DNA of 23,461 nucleotides from an uncultured Porphyromonadaceae bacterium (GTDB lineage Bacteria > Bacteroidota > Bacteroidia > Bacteroidales > Muribaculaceae): NCBI GenBank assembly GCA_900546835.1, contig UREH01000017.1, positions 1 to 23,461 of the forward strand, written 5' to 3'. Both the position numbers and the translations under genes were made by a program. The notes beneath the pieces were generated by a model. It had not been told where the DNA came from. It saw only the letters and a program-made list of their open reading frames with translations, and searched no databases. Of the stretch, positions 1 through 8,531 are shown piece after piece. The number at the start of each line of letters is the position of its first letter. Within the stretch, counting starts at the first letter, position 1.

Positions 1-1
1 C

Positions 2-493
2 CCCACCAACGCCAGCCGTGGCATTCAGCTCACCGTAAAACAGAACTTCTACCCTCGTTTCATCGGCAACGACTACGCTTTTTCCGAAACGGAATTCATA
101 TTCAACGCCTATAAAAAGTGGTGGAGCAGCGGCATCGTGGCATTCCAGCTGCACGGATGGAGCACTTACGGCAATACGCCGTGGACACTCCTTCCCACCG
201 TCGACGACTCTAACGGCATACGCGGATACTACGAGGGACGCTACCGCGCCAAGCAGGAAGCCGACGTGACCGTCGAGGTGCGTCAGCATGTATGGCGCCG
301 CAACGGCATCGTTGTGTGGGCGGGACTGGGAACGGTGTTCGACCGTTTCAGCCAGATCGACTCCGACCGACTCCTCCCCTCCTATGGCATAGGCTATCGC
401 TGGGAATTCAAGAAGAGGGTGAATATCCGCGTGGACCTCGGGTTCGGCCGACACAGCACCGCCTTCGCCATGGGCATCCACGAAACATTCTAA
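2..493 (+). CDS. BamA/TamA-like outer membrane beta-barrel protein, C-terminal fragment
   Basis: The reading frame is open from base 2 and ends at TAA 491-493, so the N-terminus lies outside the window and 163 residues are visible. They resemble the end of the Omp85/surface-antigen barrel: alternating polar and aromatic strands, an RGYYEGRYR segment (the RGY-type motif of the family's inward-folding loop), and a final strand ending in Phe, as expected of a beta-signal recognised by the BAM machinery. The likely role is in outer membrane protein assembly or a related translocation task. Any POTRA domains would be upstream and unseen, so BamA, TamA and other Omp85 members cannot be separated. 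The next gene begins 10 nt downstream on the same strand, suggesting co-transcription. Confidence 0.8.
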   Translation, partial: PTNASRGIQLTVKQNFYPRFIGNDYAFSETEFIFNAYKKWWSSGIVAFQLHGWSTYGNTPWTLLPTVDDSNGIRGYYEGRYRAKQEADVTVEVRQHVWRRNGIVVWAGLGTVFDRFSQIDSDRLLPSYGIGYRWEFKKRVNIRVDLGFGRHSTAFAMGIHETF

Positions 494-503
494 ACGGCAC
501 TCA

Positions 504-2219
504 ATGAATTCAGAGATACAAAAACCATCCCGACATACCCACAATGCGTCCGTACTTCCGGCAATTCTGTTTTTCTGGACACTCGCATCGCTGATTATTC
601 CCAATGCGGTGCTCGACATCACCGACCGCTACGACTGGGCGACAGCCACATTGAATATATTGCTGCCGGTATCGGCATATGCCCTGCTGCTTACCTACCG
701 TCGCCGAATCGGAGTAGCGGTGGTTCTCGCCCTGCCGCTGATGATTTTCGGAGCTTTCCAGCTCGTGTTGAGCTACCTCTACGGCGAGGCCATCATAGCG
801 GTGGACATGTTTCTCAACGTAGCCACCACCAACGTAGATGAGGTCAACGAACTCCTCGGCAACCTCATCTATGCCATCGGAGCCGTGGTGGTGCTCTACC
901 TGCCGCCTCTCATCGCGGGAATCATAGGAATAATAAGAAAATGGCGGATCGGAGAGAGATTCTCGCACCGCGCGCGCAAACTCGCCATTGCCGGCATCGG
1001 CTGCTCCGCCATACTGACGGGCATCGTAGCAATCAGAAGCTCATTCGGATCGCTGCGTCACACACTATTTCCGGTCAACGTGGTCTGCAACCTTGCGGAA
1101 GCCATAAACCGAACGGTGAAAACCAACCATTATGAACAGACTTCCGCCGGATTCACCCACCGGGCACGTAGCACCCGCGACGCCGGCGAACGCGAAGTCT
1201 ACGTGATGGTAATCGGAGAAACATCGAGAGCTATCAACTGGCAGCTCGCGGGCTACGGCCGGCCCACCAACCCACGCCTGAGCGAGGATTCCAACCTGGC
1301 GTTTTTCCGCCGTTCCATTTCCGAATCGAACACCACCCATAAGAGTGTGCCGATGCTGATGAGCCACCTCTCTGCCGAGAACTTCGACTCCATCTATTCT
1401 TCCAAAAGCATCATATCGGCCATGAAGGAGGCCGGATTCCACACCTACTTCTTCTCCAACCAGACGGCCAACCGGTCGTTCACCCAGTTTTTCGGCGATG
1501 AAGCCGACGAAGTGCGCTATACCGAACTCGGTGGCAAGACTCACCCATATGACGATGAACTGTCCATATGGCTTCGGGAGGCCGTGGCTGACACAACGCA
1601 TGCCAAGCAATTCTTCGTGCTCCATACCTATGGGTCACACTTCCTCTACAAAGACCGCTACCCCGCCGAATACACATATTTCATGCCCGACAATGCGCTC
1701 GACGCCAACCGTGCCAACCGCGAAAGCCTCATAAACGGCTACGACAACTCCATACGCTATACGGACGGCATGCTCGCCGACGTAATCGGAGCACTGCGGA
1801 CCGTCGACGGACGTGCGGCGATGGTCTACAGCGCCGACCACGGCGAAGATATCTTCGACGATGAGCGCAACCGCTTCCTGCACGCTTCTCCGCATCCGAC
1901 CTACTACCAGCTCCACGTGGCTTCGCTGGCATGGATGAACGACTCGCTTGCCAGCAACCGGCCCGACTTTGCCGCATTCCTGACCAAAAATGCCGGTAAA
2001 CCCGTCTCCCCCCAGAAATCACTGTTTCCGACCATGCTGGAAATGGCCGGAGTGTCCACCCCCCTGTTGCACCGCGAACATTCCCTCGTGGATTCAGCCT
2101 ACCGCTACGAAGGCCCAGTATATCTAACCGATGTAAACCAATGCGTACCGCTTCATGAGGCCGGAATCAAGGAAAGTGACCGCAAAAAAATCGACACGCT
2201 TATAAGGCGCCACAACTGA
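504..2219 (+). CDS. Phosphoethanolamine transferase (EptA-like, sulfatase fold)
   Basis: 571 aa. Five hydrophobic segments (about residues 17-37, 48-66, 70-95, 118-145, 159-178) precede a soluble alkaline phosphatase-like domain, the topology of lipid A phosphoethanolamine transferases. Visible motifs: GETSR with metal-ligand candidate E239; the nucleophile region SNTTHKSVP, with T277 or T278 as the probable catalytic Thr; SADHGED with D445 and H446; and H460 in LHASPH. The family moves phosphoethanolamine from phosphatidylethanolamine to lipid A or another surface glycan at the outer face of the inner membrane, lowering negative charge and often cationic-peptide sensitivity. The acceptor cannot be read from sequence. 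The start lies 10 nt after the barrel protein gene, consistent with an envelope operon. Length is close to the family's usual 500-570 residues. Confidence 0.88.
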   Translation: MNSEIQKPSRHTHNASVLPAILFFWTLASLIIPNAVLDITDRYDWATATLNILLPVSAYALLLTYRRRIGVAVVLALPLMIFGAFQLVLSYLYGEAIIAVDMFLNVATTNVDEVNELLGNLIYAIGAVVVLYLPPLIAGIIGIIRKWRIGERFSHRARKLAIAGIGCSAILTGIVAIRSSFGSLRHTLFPVNVVCNLAEAINRTVKTNHYEQTSAGFTHRARSTRDAGEREVYVMVIGETSRAINWQLAGYGRPTNPRLSEDSNLAFFRRSISESNTTHKSVPMLMSHLSAENFDSIYSSKSIISAMKEAGFHTYFFSNQTANRSFTQFFGDEADEVRYTELGGKTHPYDDELSIWLREAVADTTHAKQFFVLHTYGSHFLYKDRYPAEYTYFMPDNALDANRANRESLINGYDNSIRYTDGMLADVIGALRTVDGRAAMVYSADHGEDIFDDERNRFLHASPHPTYYQLHVASLAWMNDSLASNRPDFAAFLTKNAGKPVSPQKSLFPTMLEMAGVSTPLLHREHSLVDSAYRYEGPVYLTDVNQCVPLHEAGIKESDRKKIDTLIRRHN

Positions 2220-2267
2220 CGATGTGGAACGTTTTGTGGAACATCACACAGCGGACAACTCGGCAAA

Positions 2268-2343
2268 GTTTCCCAAAATAATTTTCAACCATCTGATTAT
2301 TAATGCCATAAAATTTAAACACTCTCAAATTGTTTCCCAAAAT
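2268..2343 (+). repeat. Paired 12-bp direct repeat upstream of nrdD
   Basis: GTTTCCCAAAAT occurs at 2268-2279 and again at 2332-2343, each followed within 0-2 nt by AATTTTC. Copies start 64 bp apart in an AT-rich spacer and lie upstream of the nrdD promoter. They could be binding sites for a regulator of the anaerobic reductase, but they do not resemble the NrdR box consensus. No function is established. Confidence 0.5.
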
Positions 2344-2373
2344 GTAATTTTCCGAAATTTTCTTGTCGGATTT

Positions 2374-2405
2374 TTTGGCAACAAAAAGATATATTTCTAC
2401 CTTTG
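2374..2405 (+). promoter_or_regulatory. Bacteroidetes-type promoter for nrdD
   Basis: TTTG at 2374-2377, a 20-nt spacer, then TACCTTTG at 2398-2405 match the Bacteroidetes sigma-ABfr consensus (TTTG, 19-21 nt, TAnnTTTG). Transcription would start near 2409-2412, leaving a leader of about 90 nt before the nrdD ATG at 2503. It is the only full match in this 283-bp spacer. Confidence 0.7.
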
Positions 2406-2407
2406 TA

Positions 2408-2444
2408 GTCGTCGGTTAGCCGCAAGCGCTCCGACGACATTTTT
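2408..2444 (+). promoter_or_regulatory. Hairpin plus T-run at the 5' end of the nrdD leader
   Basis: GTCGTCGG (2408-2415) and CCGACGAC (2431-2438) form a perfect 8-bp stem around a 15-nt loop, in which AGC and GCT can add three more pairs. ATTTTTG follows directly (T-run 2440-2444). This has the form of an intrinsic terminator, yet it begins at the predicted transcription start, so it may act as an attenuator or a 5' protective stem. Which one is not decidable from sequence. Confidence 0.5.
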
Positions 2445-2502
2445 GTGTTACCACAACAACTCTCTTACCCCCTGATACCAAGCAAATCCAGAAAACAAGA
2501 AG

Positions 2503-4710
2503 ATGATACAAACCGTAAAAAAACGCGACGGTCGCGTCGTGGGCTACAACGAAGAGAAAATCAAGGCCGCCATCCGCAAGGCCATGTTGCAAACCCCTCT
2601 CGGCGAAGACGAGGCACTGATTCAGAAAATCGCTGACCGCATCAGCATTTCCGGCAAGGAGCAGATGACCGTAGAAGAGATTCAGGACCGCGTGGAACTG
2701 GAACTCATGAAATCTCCGCGCAAGGAAGTGGCCAAACGCTATATCGCCTATCGCGACCAGCGCAGCATAGCCCGACGCGCCAAGACCCGCGACATCTTCC
2801 TGGAAATCATCGAGACGAAAAACAACGACATCACCCGCGAGAACGCCAACATGAACACCGACTCGCCCGCGGGAATGATGATGAAATTCGCCTCCGAAAC
2901 GACCAAGCCCTTTGTTGACGACTACCTTCTCTCGGCTGAAGCACGCGACGCCGTGCGCCACGGGTATCTTCACATCCACGACAAGGACTACTACCCCACC
3001 AAATCGCTCACTTGCGTGCAGCACCCGCTCGAAAAGATTCTGCAGAACGGATTCATCGCCGGCCACGGCGAATCGCGCCCCGCCAAGCGCATAGAGACCG
3101 CCAGCGTAATCGCATGCATATCGCTGGAGACCGCGCAGAACGAGATGCACGGCGGTCAGGCCATACCCGCCTTCGACTTCTATCTCGCTCCGTTCGTGCG
3201 CTCCTCATTCATCGAGGAACTCAAGAAAGCCGAGCAGATAACCGGCCTCGACCTGAGCGACGCCTACAACGCACCGCTCGACGACTACATCAGCAAATCG
3301 CTTGAAGGCCTGGAGGGCCGTGAACGCGCCATACAGCATGCCATAAACTGCACTGTAAGCCGCGTGCATCAGTCGATGGAGGCCTTCATCCACAATATGA
3401 ACACCATCCACTCGCGCGGCGGCAACCAGGTTGTGTTCAGCTCGATCAACTACGGTACCGACACCTCGGCCGAGGGCCGCTGCGTGATCCGCGAACTCCT
3501 CCATTCCACCTACGAAGGCGTAGGCAACGGCGCCACAGCCATCTTCCCCATCCAGATCTGGAAAAAGAAAACCGGCGTGAACTACCGCGAGAGCGACCCC
3601 AACTACGACCTGTACCGTCTGGCCTGCAAGGTGACCGCACGGCGCTTCTTCCCCAACTTCGTGAACCTCGACGCCACATTCAACCAGCATGAGGACTGGC
3701 GCGCCGACGACCCACGCCGCTACGAGCACGAGGTAGCCACCATGGGATGCCGCACCCGCGTGTTCGAAAACCGCTACGGAGCGAAAACATCGATTGGCCG
3801 AGGCAACATCAGCTTCTCCACCATAAATATCGTGCGACTGGCCATCGAATGTATGAACATACAGGACAAGGACGAGCGCATCGAACGCTTCTTCACCCGT
3901 CTGGACGACCTGCTTGAAATCACGGCGCGTCAGCTCTGCGACCGCTACAACTTCCAGAAGACGGCCCTTGTGAAGCAGTTCCCCCTGCTCATGTCGCGCC
4001 TTTGGAACGGAGCCGAAAACCTCGCTCCCAACGATACCATCGAGAGCGTAATCAACCAGGGAACACTCGGCATCGGATTCATAGGCCTGGCCGAATGTCT
4101 GATTGCACTCGTAGGCAAGCACCACGGCGAGTCGGAGGACGCCCAGCGCCTGGGTCTGCGCATCGTAAGTCATATGCGCTCCAAAGCAAATGAATTCTCC
4201 GAGCGCTACAACCATAACTTCTCGGTTCTCGCCACTCCCGCCGAAGGCCTTTCCGGAAAATTCACCACGAAAGACCGCAAAACCTTCGGCAGCATTCCCG
4301 GCATCACCGACAAAATCTACTATACGAACTCAAACCACGTGCCGGTATACTACAAATGTTCGCCGCGCCATAAAGCCAAAATCGAAGGTCCCTACCACGA
4401 ACTGACCCGAGGCGGCCACATATTTTATGTGGAAATCGACGGCGATGCCACCCACAACCCGCAGGCAATCGCCGACATTGTCGACCTGATGGACAGCAAC
4501 AACATAGGCTACTGCTCGGTGAACCACAACCGCAACCGCTGCATGGACTGCGGATATGAGGACGCCCAGGAGGACCTTGAAGTATGTCCCACCTGCGGCA
4601 GCCGCCATATCGACAAACTCCAGCGCATCACCGGCTATCTCGTAGGCACTACCGACCGATGGAATTCGGCGAAACTCGCCGAATTGGCCGACCGCGTGGT
4701 CCACAAGTAA
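2503..4710 (+). CDS. nrdD: Anaerobic (class III) ribonucleoside-triphosphate reductase
   Basis: 735 aa, close to the usual 700-740. It reduces ribonucleoside triphosphates to deoxyribonucleotides without oxygen, using a glycyl radical. An ATP-cone allosteric domain occupies roughly residues 3-90 (KKRDGRVVGYNEEKI). In the catalytic barrel C171 (LTCVQ) and C416 (MGCRTRV) match the conserved active-site cysteines. Near the end, C680, C683, C695 and C698 form the zinc site, followed by RITGYL with G711 as the radical glycine. The ATG at 2503 puts the ATP cone at the N-terminus as expected. The activase gene nrdG lies 59 nt downstream. A promoter, a hairpin and direct repeats upstream suggest regulated expression. 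All key residues are present. Confidence 0.98.
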   Translation: MIQTVKKRDGRVVGYNEEKIKAAIRKAMLQTPLGEDEALIQKIADRISISGKEQMTVEEIQDRVELELMKSPRKEVAKRYIAYRDQRSIARRAKTRDIFLEIIETKNNDITRENANMNTDSPAGMMMKFASETTKPFVDDYLLSAEARDAVRHGYLHIHDKDYYPTKSLTCVQHPLEKILQNGFIAGHGESRPAKRIETASVIACISLETAQNEMHGGQAIPAFDFYLAPFVRSSFIEELKKAEQITGLDLSDAYNAPLDDYISKSLEGLEGRERAIQHAINCTVSRVHQSMEAFIHNMNTIHSRGGNQVVFSSINYGTDTSAEGRCVIRELLHSTYEGVGNGATAIFPIQIWKKKTGVNYRESDPNYDLYRLACKVTARRFFPNFVNLDATFNQHEDWRADDPRRYEHEVATMGCRTRVFENRYGAKTSIGRGNISFSTINIVRLAIECMNIQDKDERIERFFTRLDDLLEITARQLCDRYNFQKTALVKQFPLLMSRLWNGAENLAPNDTIESVINQGTLGIGFIGLAECLIALVGKHHGESEDAQRLGLRIVSHMRSKANEFSERYNHNFSVLATPAEGLSGKFTTKDRKTFGSIPGITDKIYYTNSNHVPVYYKCSPRHKAKIEGPYHELTRGGHIFYVEIDGDATHNPQAIADIVDLMDSNNIGYCSVNHNRNRCMDCGYEDAQEDLEVCPTCGSRHIDKLQRITGYLVGTTDRWNSAKLAELADRVVHK

Positions 4711-4769
4711 CCGCATCACCCTTCAATGCGATGGAATTATAAAGCCAACACACTAATGTACATACCTTT

Positions 4770-5255
4770 ATGAAGGTTCTGGATATAATCCCGGGCACGT
4801 CGGTCGACGGCCCGGGACTTCGCACATCAATCTATCTGGCCGGATGCGACCACCATTGCCCGAACTGCCACAATCCGCAGTCGTGGGATTTCAACGGCGG
4901 CACGGAGCTGAGCGTAGACAGAATTATGGAGGAAGTCGAGGCCAACGGGTTCAACGTAACCCTGACCGGAGGCGACCCGATTTATCATGCCAAAGAAGTG
5001 CTTCCGCTGGCCAGACGTCTGCGGGAGCGAGGCTATGATATATGGCTTTATACCGGTTTCCTGATGGAACAACTGCTCGAAATGCCGGATGCCCGCGCCC
5101 TGCTGCCATGGATCGATGTGGTTGTCGACGGACCGTTCATAGAGGCGCAGCGGGATGTTCACCTGATTTTCCGAGGCTCGGCAAATCAGCGACTCATCGC
5201 TGTGGCACCTACGCTCGAATCCGGGCGTATAACCCTCTTCGAGCCAAACGTGTAA
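4770..5255 (+). CDS. nrdG: Anaerobic ribonucleotide reductase activating protein (radical SAM)
   Basis: 161 aa. This radical SAM enzyme cleaves S-adenosylmethionine and abstracts hydrogen from the C-terminal glycine of NrdD to make the glycyl radical. The 4Fe-4S binding motif CxxxCxxC is C26, C30, C33 (GCDHHCPNCHN), preceded by SVDGPGLRTS. The glycine-rich SAM-binding GGD motif appears in LTGGDP. The length matches the compact NrdG family (about 150-170 aa). It sits directly after nrdD on the same strand, the usual pairing. The downstream nuclease gene begins 24 nt after its stop, so the transcript probably continues. Confidence 0.96.
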   Translation: MKVLDIIPGTSVDGPGLRTSIYLAGCDHHCPNCHNPQSWDFNGGTELSVDRIMEEVEANGFNVTLTGGDPIYHAKEVLPLARRLRERGYDIWLYTGFLMEQLLEMPDARALLPWIDVVVDGPFIEAQRDVHLIFRGSANQRLIAVAPTLESGRITLFEPNV

Positions 5256-5279
5256 TTCTTCCGACCGAAGCCTTCTGCC

Positions 5280-8200
5280 ATGAAACCCTTTCTGCAATCA
5301 ATAGCCCGGACATATCTGCACCATGAGAGCGACACGCTCGTGGATACATGTTTTGTGTTTCCCAACCGACGCAGCACAGTGTATTTCACGGACTATATGC
5401 GCGCGGAAGCCCAAAAGGAAGGCCGAAGGATTATCTTACCGGAAACGACGACCATAGTGGATTTCACCGAGAGTTTCTCGCAAAACAGCATGGCCGCCGA
5501 CCGCATGGAGATGGTGTTCATCCTTTTCGGCGTATACCGCGACGTAGTCGGAGCGGGAGCCGGAGCCGAAGCCGCCTCTTCGATTGATTTCAACCGGTTC
5601 ATACAGTGGGCCGACGTATTGCTCAACGACTTCGACGACGTGGATCATGCTCTGGCCGATCCGGAGAAGATATTCTCCAACGTAGAGCGCCTCAAAGAAA
5701 TATCATCCAACTATCTTACTGCCGAACAGATTGAGGTACTGGGCCACTATTTCGACACTACAAACCTGCGCGCCGATGTAGAGCGGTTCTGGAATCATAT
5801 CGGACCACACGACTCCGAAGGCAACCACAAGGCCTCACAGGGCTTTCTAAGAATATGGCAGGTGCTTGGCGAAGTTTACCGCAGCTTCATAGAGCACCTG
5901 GAACATTCGGGACTGCACTCGCCGGGGATGTCGGTGCGCCGCGCCGTAGCCGCCATAAAAGGGATGGGCGCTCCCGACTTCAGATGGCGCCGATATGTGT
6001 TTACAGGCTTCGATACCATAACGAATGCCCAGCTGGCGATAATGAAGCGGATGCAGACCCTGCGGCATCCCGACGGCACCCCGCTTGCCGATTTCTACTG
6101 GGACCTCTCGTCGCCGGCTTTCAGAGGCGACCACCGGTCGGATGGAGCGCGCACCGTGGAACGATATTCAAAAATGCTCCCTTCGCTCTATCCATGCGTG
6201 CCGCCCGTGGAGAATTTTCCACCCATCCACGCAATAGGGGTGCCTTCGCGTGTCGGGCAGGCCAAAGCCGTAGGCGAACTGCTGGAGAAAATCCGAGCGC
6301 AACGTCTGAAACATATCCACGAGACGGATGGAGGAGCCGACCCAAATGCAGAAGACAACCTGCTGCGCGACACTGCCGTCGTGCTGCCGGAAGAAAATCT
6401 GCTGACGCCACTGCTCAGTTCGCTTCCCGACGACATCGGCAAACTGAACATCACCATGGGCTACAAGCTGCGCAATACGGCGGCGGCAGGTCTGCTACGC
6501 GACATCGCGCTGATGCAGCGCCATACATCGACATGCAACGGGCAAAAGACCTTCTTTGCCGACGACGTGGCGAGGGTACTTTCCAACCCGATTGTGCAGG
6601 AACGCTCGCTCGACGCCTGCATTCACGCGCTGTTCGCCCTTCAGACCCTCCACCTCATTTCGGTGCCGAAATCATTTTTCGAAGAGAACGACGAACGCAG
6701 AGAACTGCTTCCGATATTCACACCCCTCCCCGACCGCCTGGCAGTCGGAGAAGCGTTCGATTACCAGCACGAGGTTGTTCGCTGGCTCGAAACCGCCCTC
6801 GGCGCAGATTCACAGAAGAAGGTCTCCACCCCGGCCGATGAAACTGATTTCGATGATGATTCCCCCCGTGAAACGATTCGGGTTGCGGATGGGCCGAACG
6901 ACGCCAATGCCGTTCAGCATGCTTTTCTGCAAGCCTACGGCGAAGCCATCGACCGCCTGAAGGGATTCTGCGGAATATATCTCCCCCCCGACGCGCCGAT
7001 AGACAAGACAACGGCATTCACACTCGCCGACCGCATAGTGCAAGGCGAGATGATATCATTCGAGGGGTTGCCGCTCATCGGTCTGCAGATAATGGGTGTG
7101 CTCGAAGCCCGTTCACTCGATTTCGACACTCTGATCATACCTTCGTTGAACGAACGTGTATTTCCGCGCGTACGATTCACCGCTTCGTTCATCCCCCCGG
7201 TACTGCGGCGTGCATTCGGGCTTACCACCCCCGACGAACAAGAGGCAATATTCGCCTACCGGTTCTACCGCATGATGTCGCGCGCACACCACGTGTATCT
7301 GCTCTACGACGCCCGCGCAACCGGCCGACGCACACAGCCCTCGCGCTATATCCACCAGCTTGAGCACATTTACAGGCCGCAAGGATTCAGGCGCTCGACA
7401 TATGCCTACCGGATGCACAATCCGGAAGAGACCGCATTTACCGTGGAAAAAAACGAGAGCATCCGGCGGCATCTCGACCGCTACCGCACGAGCGGTCCCG
7501 ACGCGCTGTATCTGTCGGCCAGCCGCATAAATCAGTATCTGAGCTGCCCCATGTCGTTCTATCTGCAGTATGTGGCAGGCTATTCGCGCGAGGACCAGCC
7601 CACGGAATGGATAGACGAGAGCACCTACGGCACGATAGTGCACGAAGTGCTTGAGAATGTATACGGCTCGCTGCTGAAGGATTCGCCCAACGGCGTACTT
7701 GTGGAAGCATCGACCATCGACGGCTTCCTGAACCTCAATGACCGGACCATTCAGGTGCTGACCACGCGGGCCATCAACAGAAACTTCCTCAACCTCCCGG
7801 ACGACCGACTCGACTTTTCGCTCTCCGGGCAAAACAAACTGACAGGGAGCATCGTGGCACAGTATGTGCGGAAAACGCTGGAACGCGACCGCGACCTTAC
7901 CCCTTTCGTGTATCTACACGGCGAATGGGGCAAGGGGGAAGAAGGGCCTCTGACCCTGACCGACGACACGGGCAACTCCATGACATTCAATTTCACATGC
8001 CGGATCGACCGGGTGGACCGCGTGCCGGATTCCGACGGCACCCCGCGCCTGCGCATAGTCGATTATAAGACAGGAGGAGACTCCGACGAAGCCCAGGACC
8101 TCGAATCGGTCTTCACAAACTACAAATCCAAAGGGCTGCTCCAGCTCATGCTGTATGCCCAGGCATATGCGGCAAGAAAAAACTGCGGCGAGCCGATTTC

Positions 8201-8492
8201 TCTGTCGCTGTATTCCCTCCGTCGCCTTATGCTTGAGCCTGTGGGCCCGTACAAAATCCGTGTGGCGCCCTTCAGACCGCAGACCGAAAGCGACATCGCC
8301 CTCAAACAGATGCCCAGATCGACGAAATGGAGAATCCTGGACTACCGCGACTATTCCCCGCAACTCAACAGACTGCTCATAGGTCATCTCAACGAACTTT
8401 TTTCCGACGAGCCGTTCAGATGTACCGACGATATATCGCATTGCCGCCTCTGCCGGTTCACCTCAATATGCCGCACCGACAAAGACGACTGA
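5280..8492 (+). CDS. AddB-like PD-(D/E)XK nuclease with iron-sulfur cluster motif
   Basis: 1070 aa. The C-terminal region carries RecB-type nuclease signatures: H788 (GTIVHEVLE), the acidic RIDRVD segment, D928 and K930 (VDYKTG), and a following QLMLYAQ motif. C756 (LSCPMSFYL) together with C1055, C1058 and C1064 (CxxCxxxxxC) reproduces the four-cysteine 4Fe-4S pattern of AddB, which locks the nuclease domain. The N-terminus (CFVFPNRRS) resembles the helicase fold of AddB, where Walker A residues are lost. The expected role is the nuclease and Chi-recognition subunit of an AddAB-type complex that resects double-strand breaks. A partner helicase AddA is not adjacent here, which is unusual if the complex is conventional. 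It follows nrdG by 24 nt. Confidence 0.85.
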   Translation: MKPFLQSIARTYLHHESDTLVDTCFVFPNRRSTVYFTDYMRAEAQKEGRRIILPETTTIVDFTESFSQNSMAADRMEMVFILFGVYRDVVGAGAGAEAASSIDFNRFIQWADVLLNDFDDVDHALADPEKIFSNVERLKEISSNYLTAEQIEVLGHYFDTTNLRADVERFWNHIGPHDSEGNHKASQGFLRIWQVLGEVYRSFIEHLEHSGLHSPGMSVRRAVAAIKGMGAPDFRWRRYVFTGFDTITNAQLAIMKRMQTLRHPDGTPLADFYWDLSSPAFRGDHRSDGARTVERYSKMLPSLYPCVPPVENFPPIHAIGVPSRVGQAKAVGELLEKIRAQRLKHIHETDGGADPNAEDNLLRDTAVVLPEENLLTPLLSSLPDDIGKLNITMGYKLRNTAAAGLLRDIALMQRHTSTCNGQKTFFADDVARVLSNPIVQERSLDACIHALFALQTLHLISVPKSFFEENDERRELLPIFTPLPDRLAVGEAFDYQHEVVRWLETALGADSQKKVSTPADETDFDDDSPRETIRVADGPNDANAVQHAFLQAYGEAIDRLKGFCGIYLPPDAPIDKTTAFTLADRIVQGEMISFEGLPLIGLQIMGVLEARSLDFDTLIIPSLNERVFPRVRFTASFIPPVLRRAFGLTTPDEQEAIFAYRFYRMMSRAHHVYLLYDARATGRRTQPSRYIHQLEHIYRPQGFRRSTYAYRMHNPEETAFTVEKNESIRRHLDRYRTSGPDALYLSASRINQYLSCPMSFYLQYVAGYSREDQPTEWIDESTYGTIVHEVLENVYGSLLKDSPNGVLVEASTIDGFLNLNDRTIQVLTTRAINRNFLNLPDDRLDFSLSGQNKLTGSIVAQYVRKTLERDRDLTPFVYLHGEWGKGEEGPLTLTDDTGNSMTFNFTCRIDRVDRVPDSDGTPRLRIVDYKTGGDSDEAQDLESVFTNYKSKGLLQLMLYAQAYAARKNCGEPISLSLYSLRRLMLEPVGPYKIRVAPFRPQTESDIALKQMPRSTKWRILDYRDYSPQLNRLLIGHLNELFSDEPFRCTDDISHCRLCRFTSICRTDKDD

Positions 8493-8531
8493 ACGACCTG
8501 AAACCATCCACAACGAACCCTCACCACGACA

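Noticed and set aside
2224..2475. 83-codon open frame upstream of nrdD
   Set aside because: It spans the predicted promoter and direct repeats, is AT-rich with no family resemblance, and lies in a typical spacer.
3205..4215. Minus-strand open frame of 336 codons opposite nrdD
   Set aside because: Antisense shadow of nrdD, whose catalytic residues are all present on the plus strand.
5855..6841. Arg-rich 328-codon plus-strand open frame inside the nuclease gene
   Set aside because: Out-of-frame shadow in GC-rich sequence with Arg/Ala-rich composition and no motifs.
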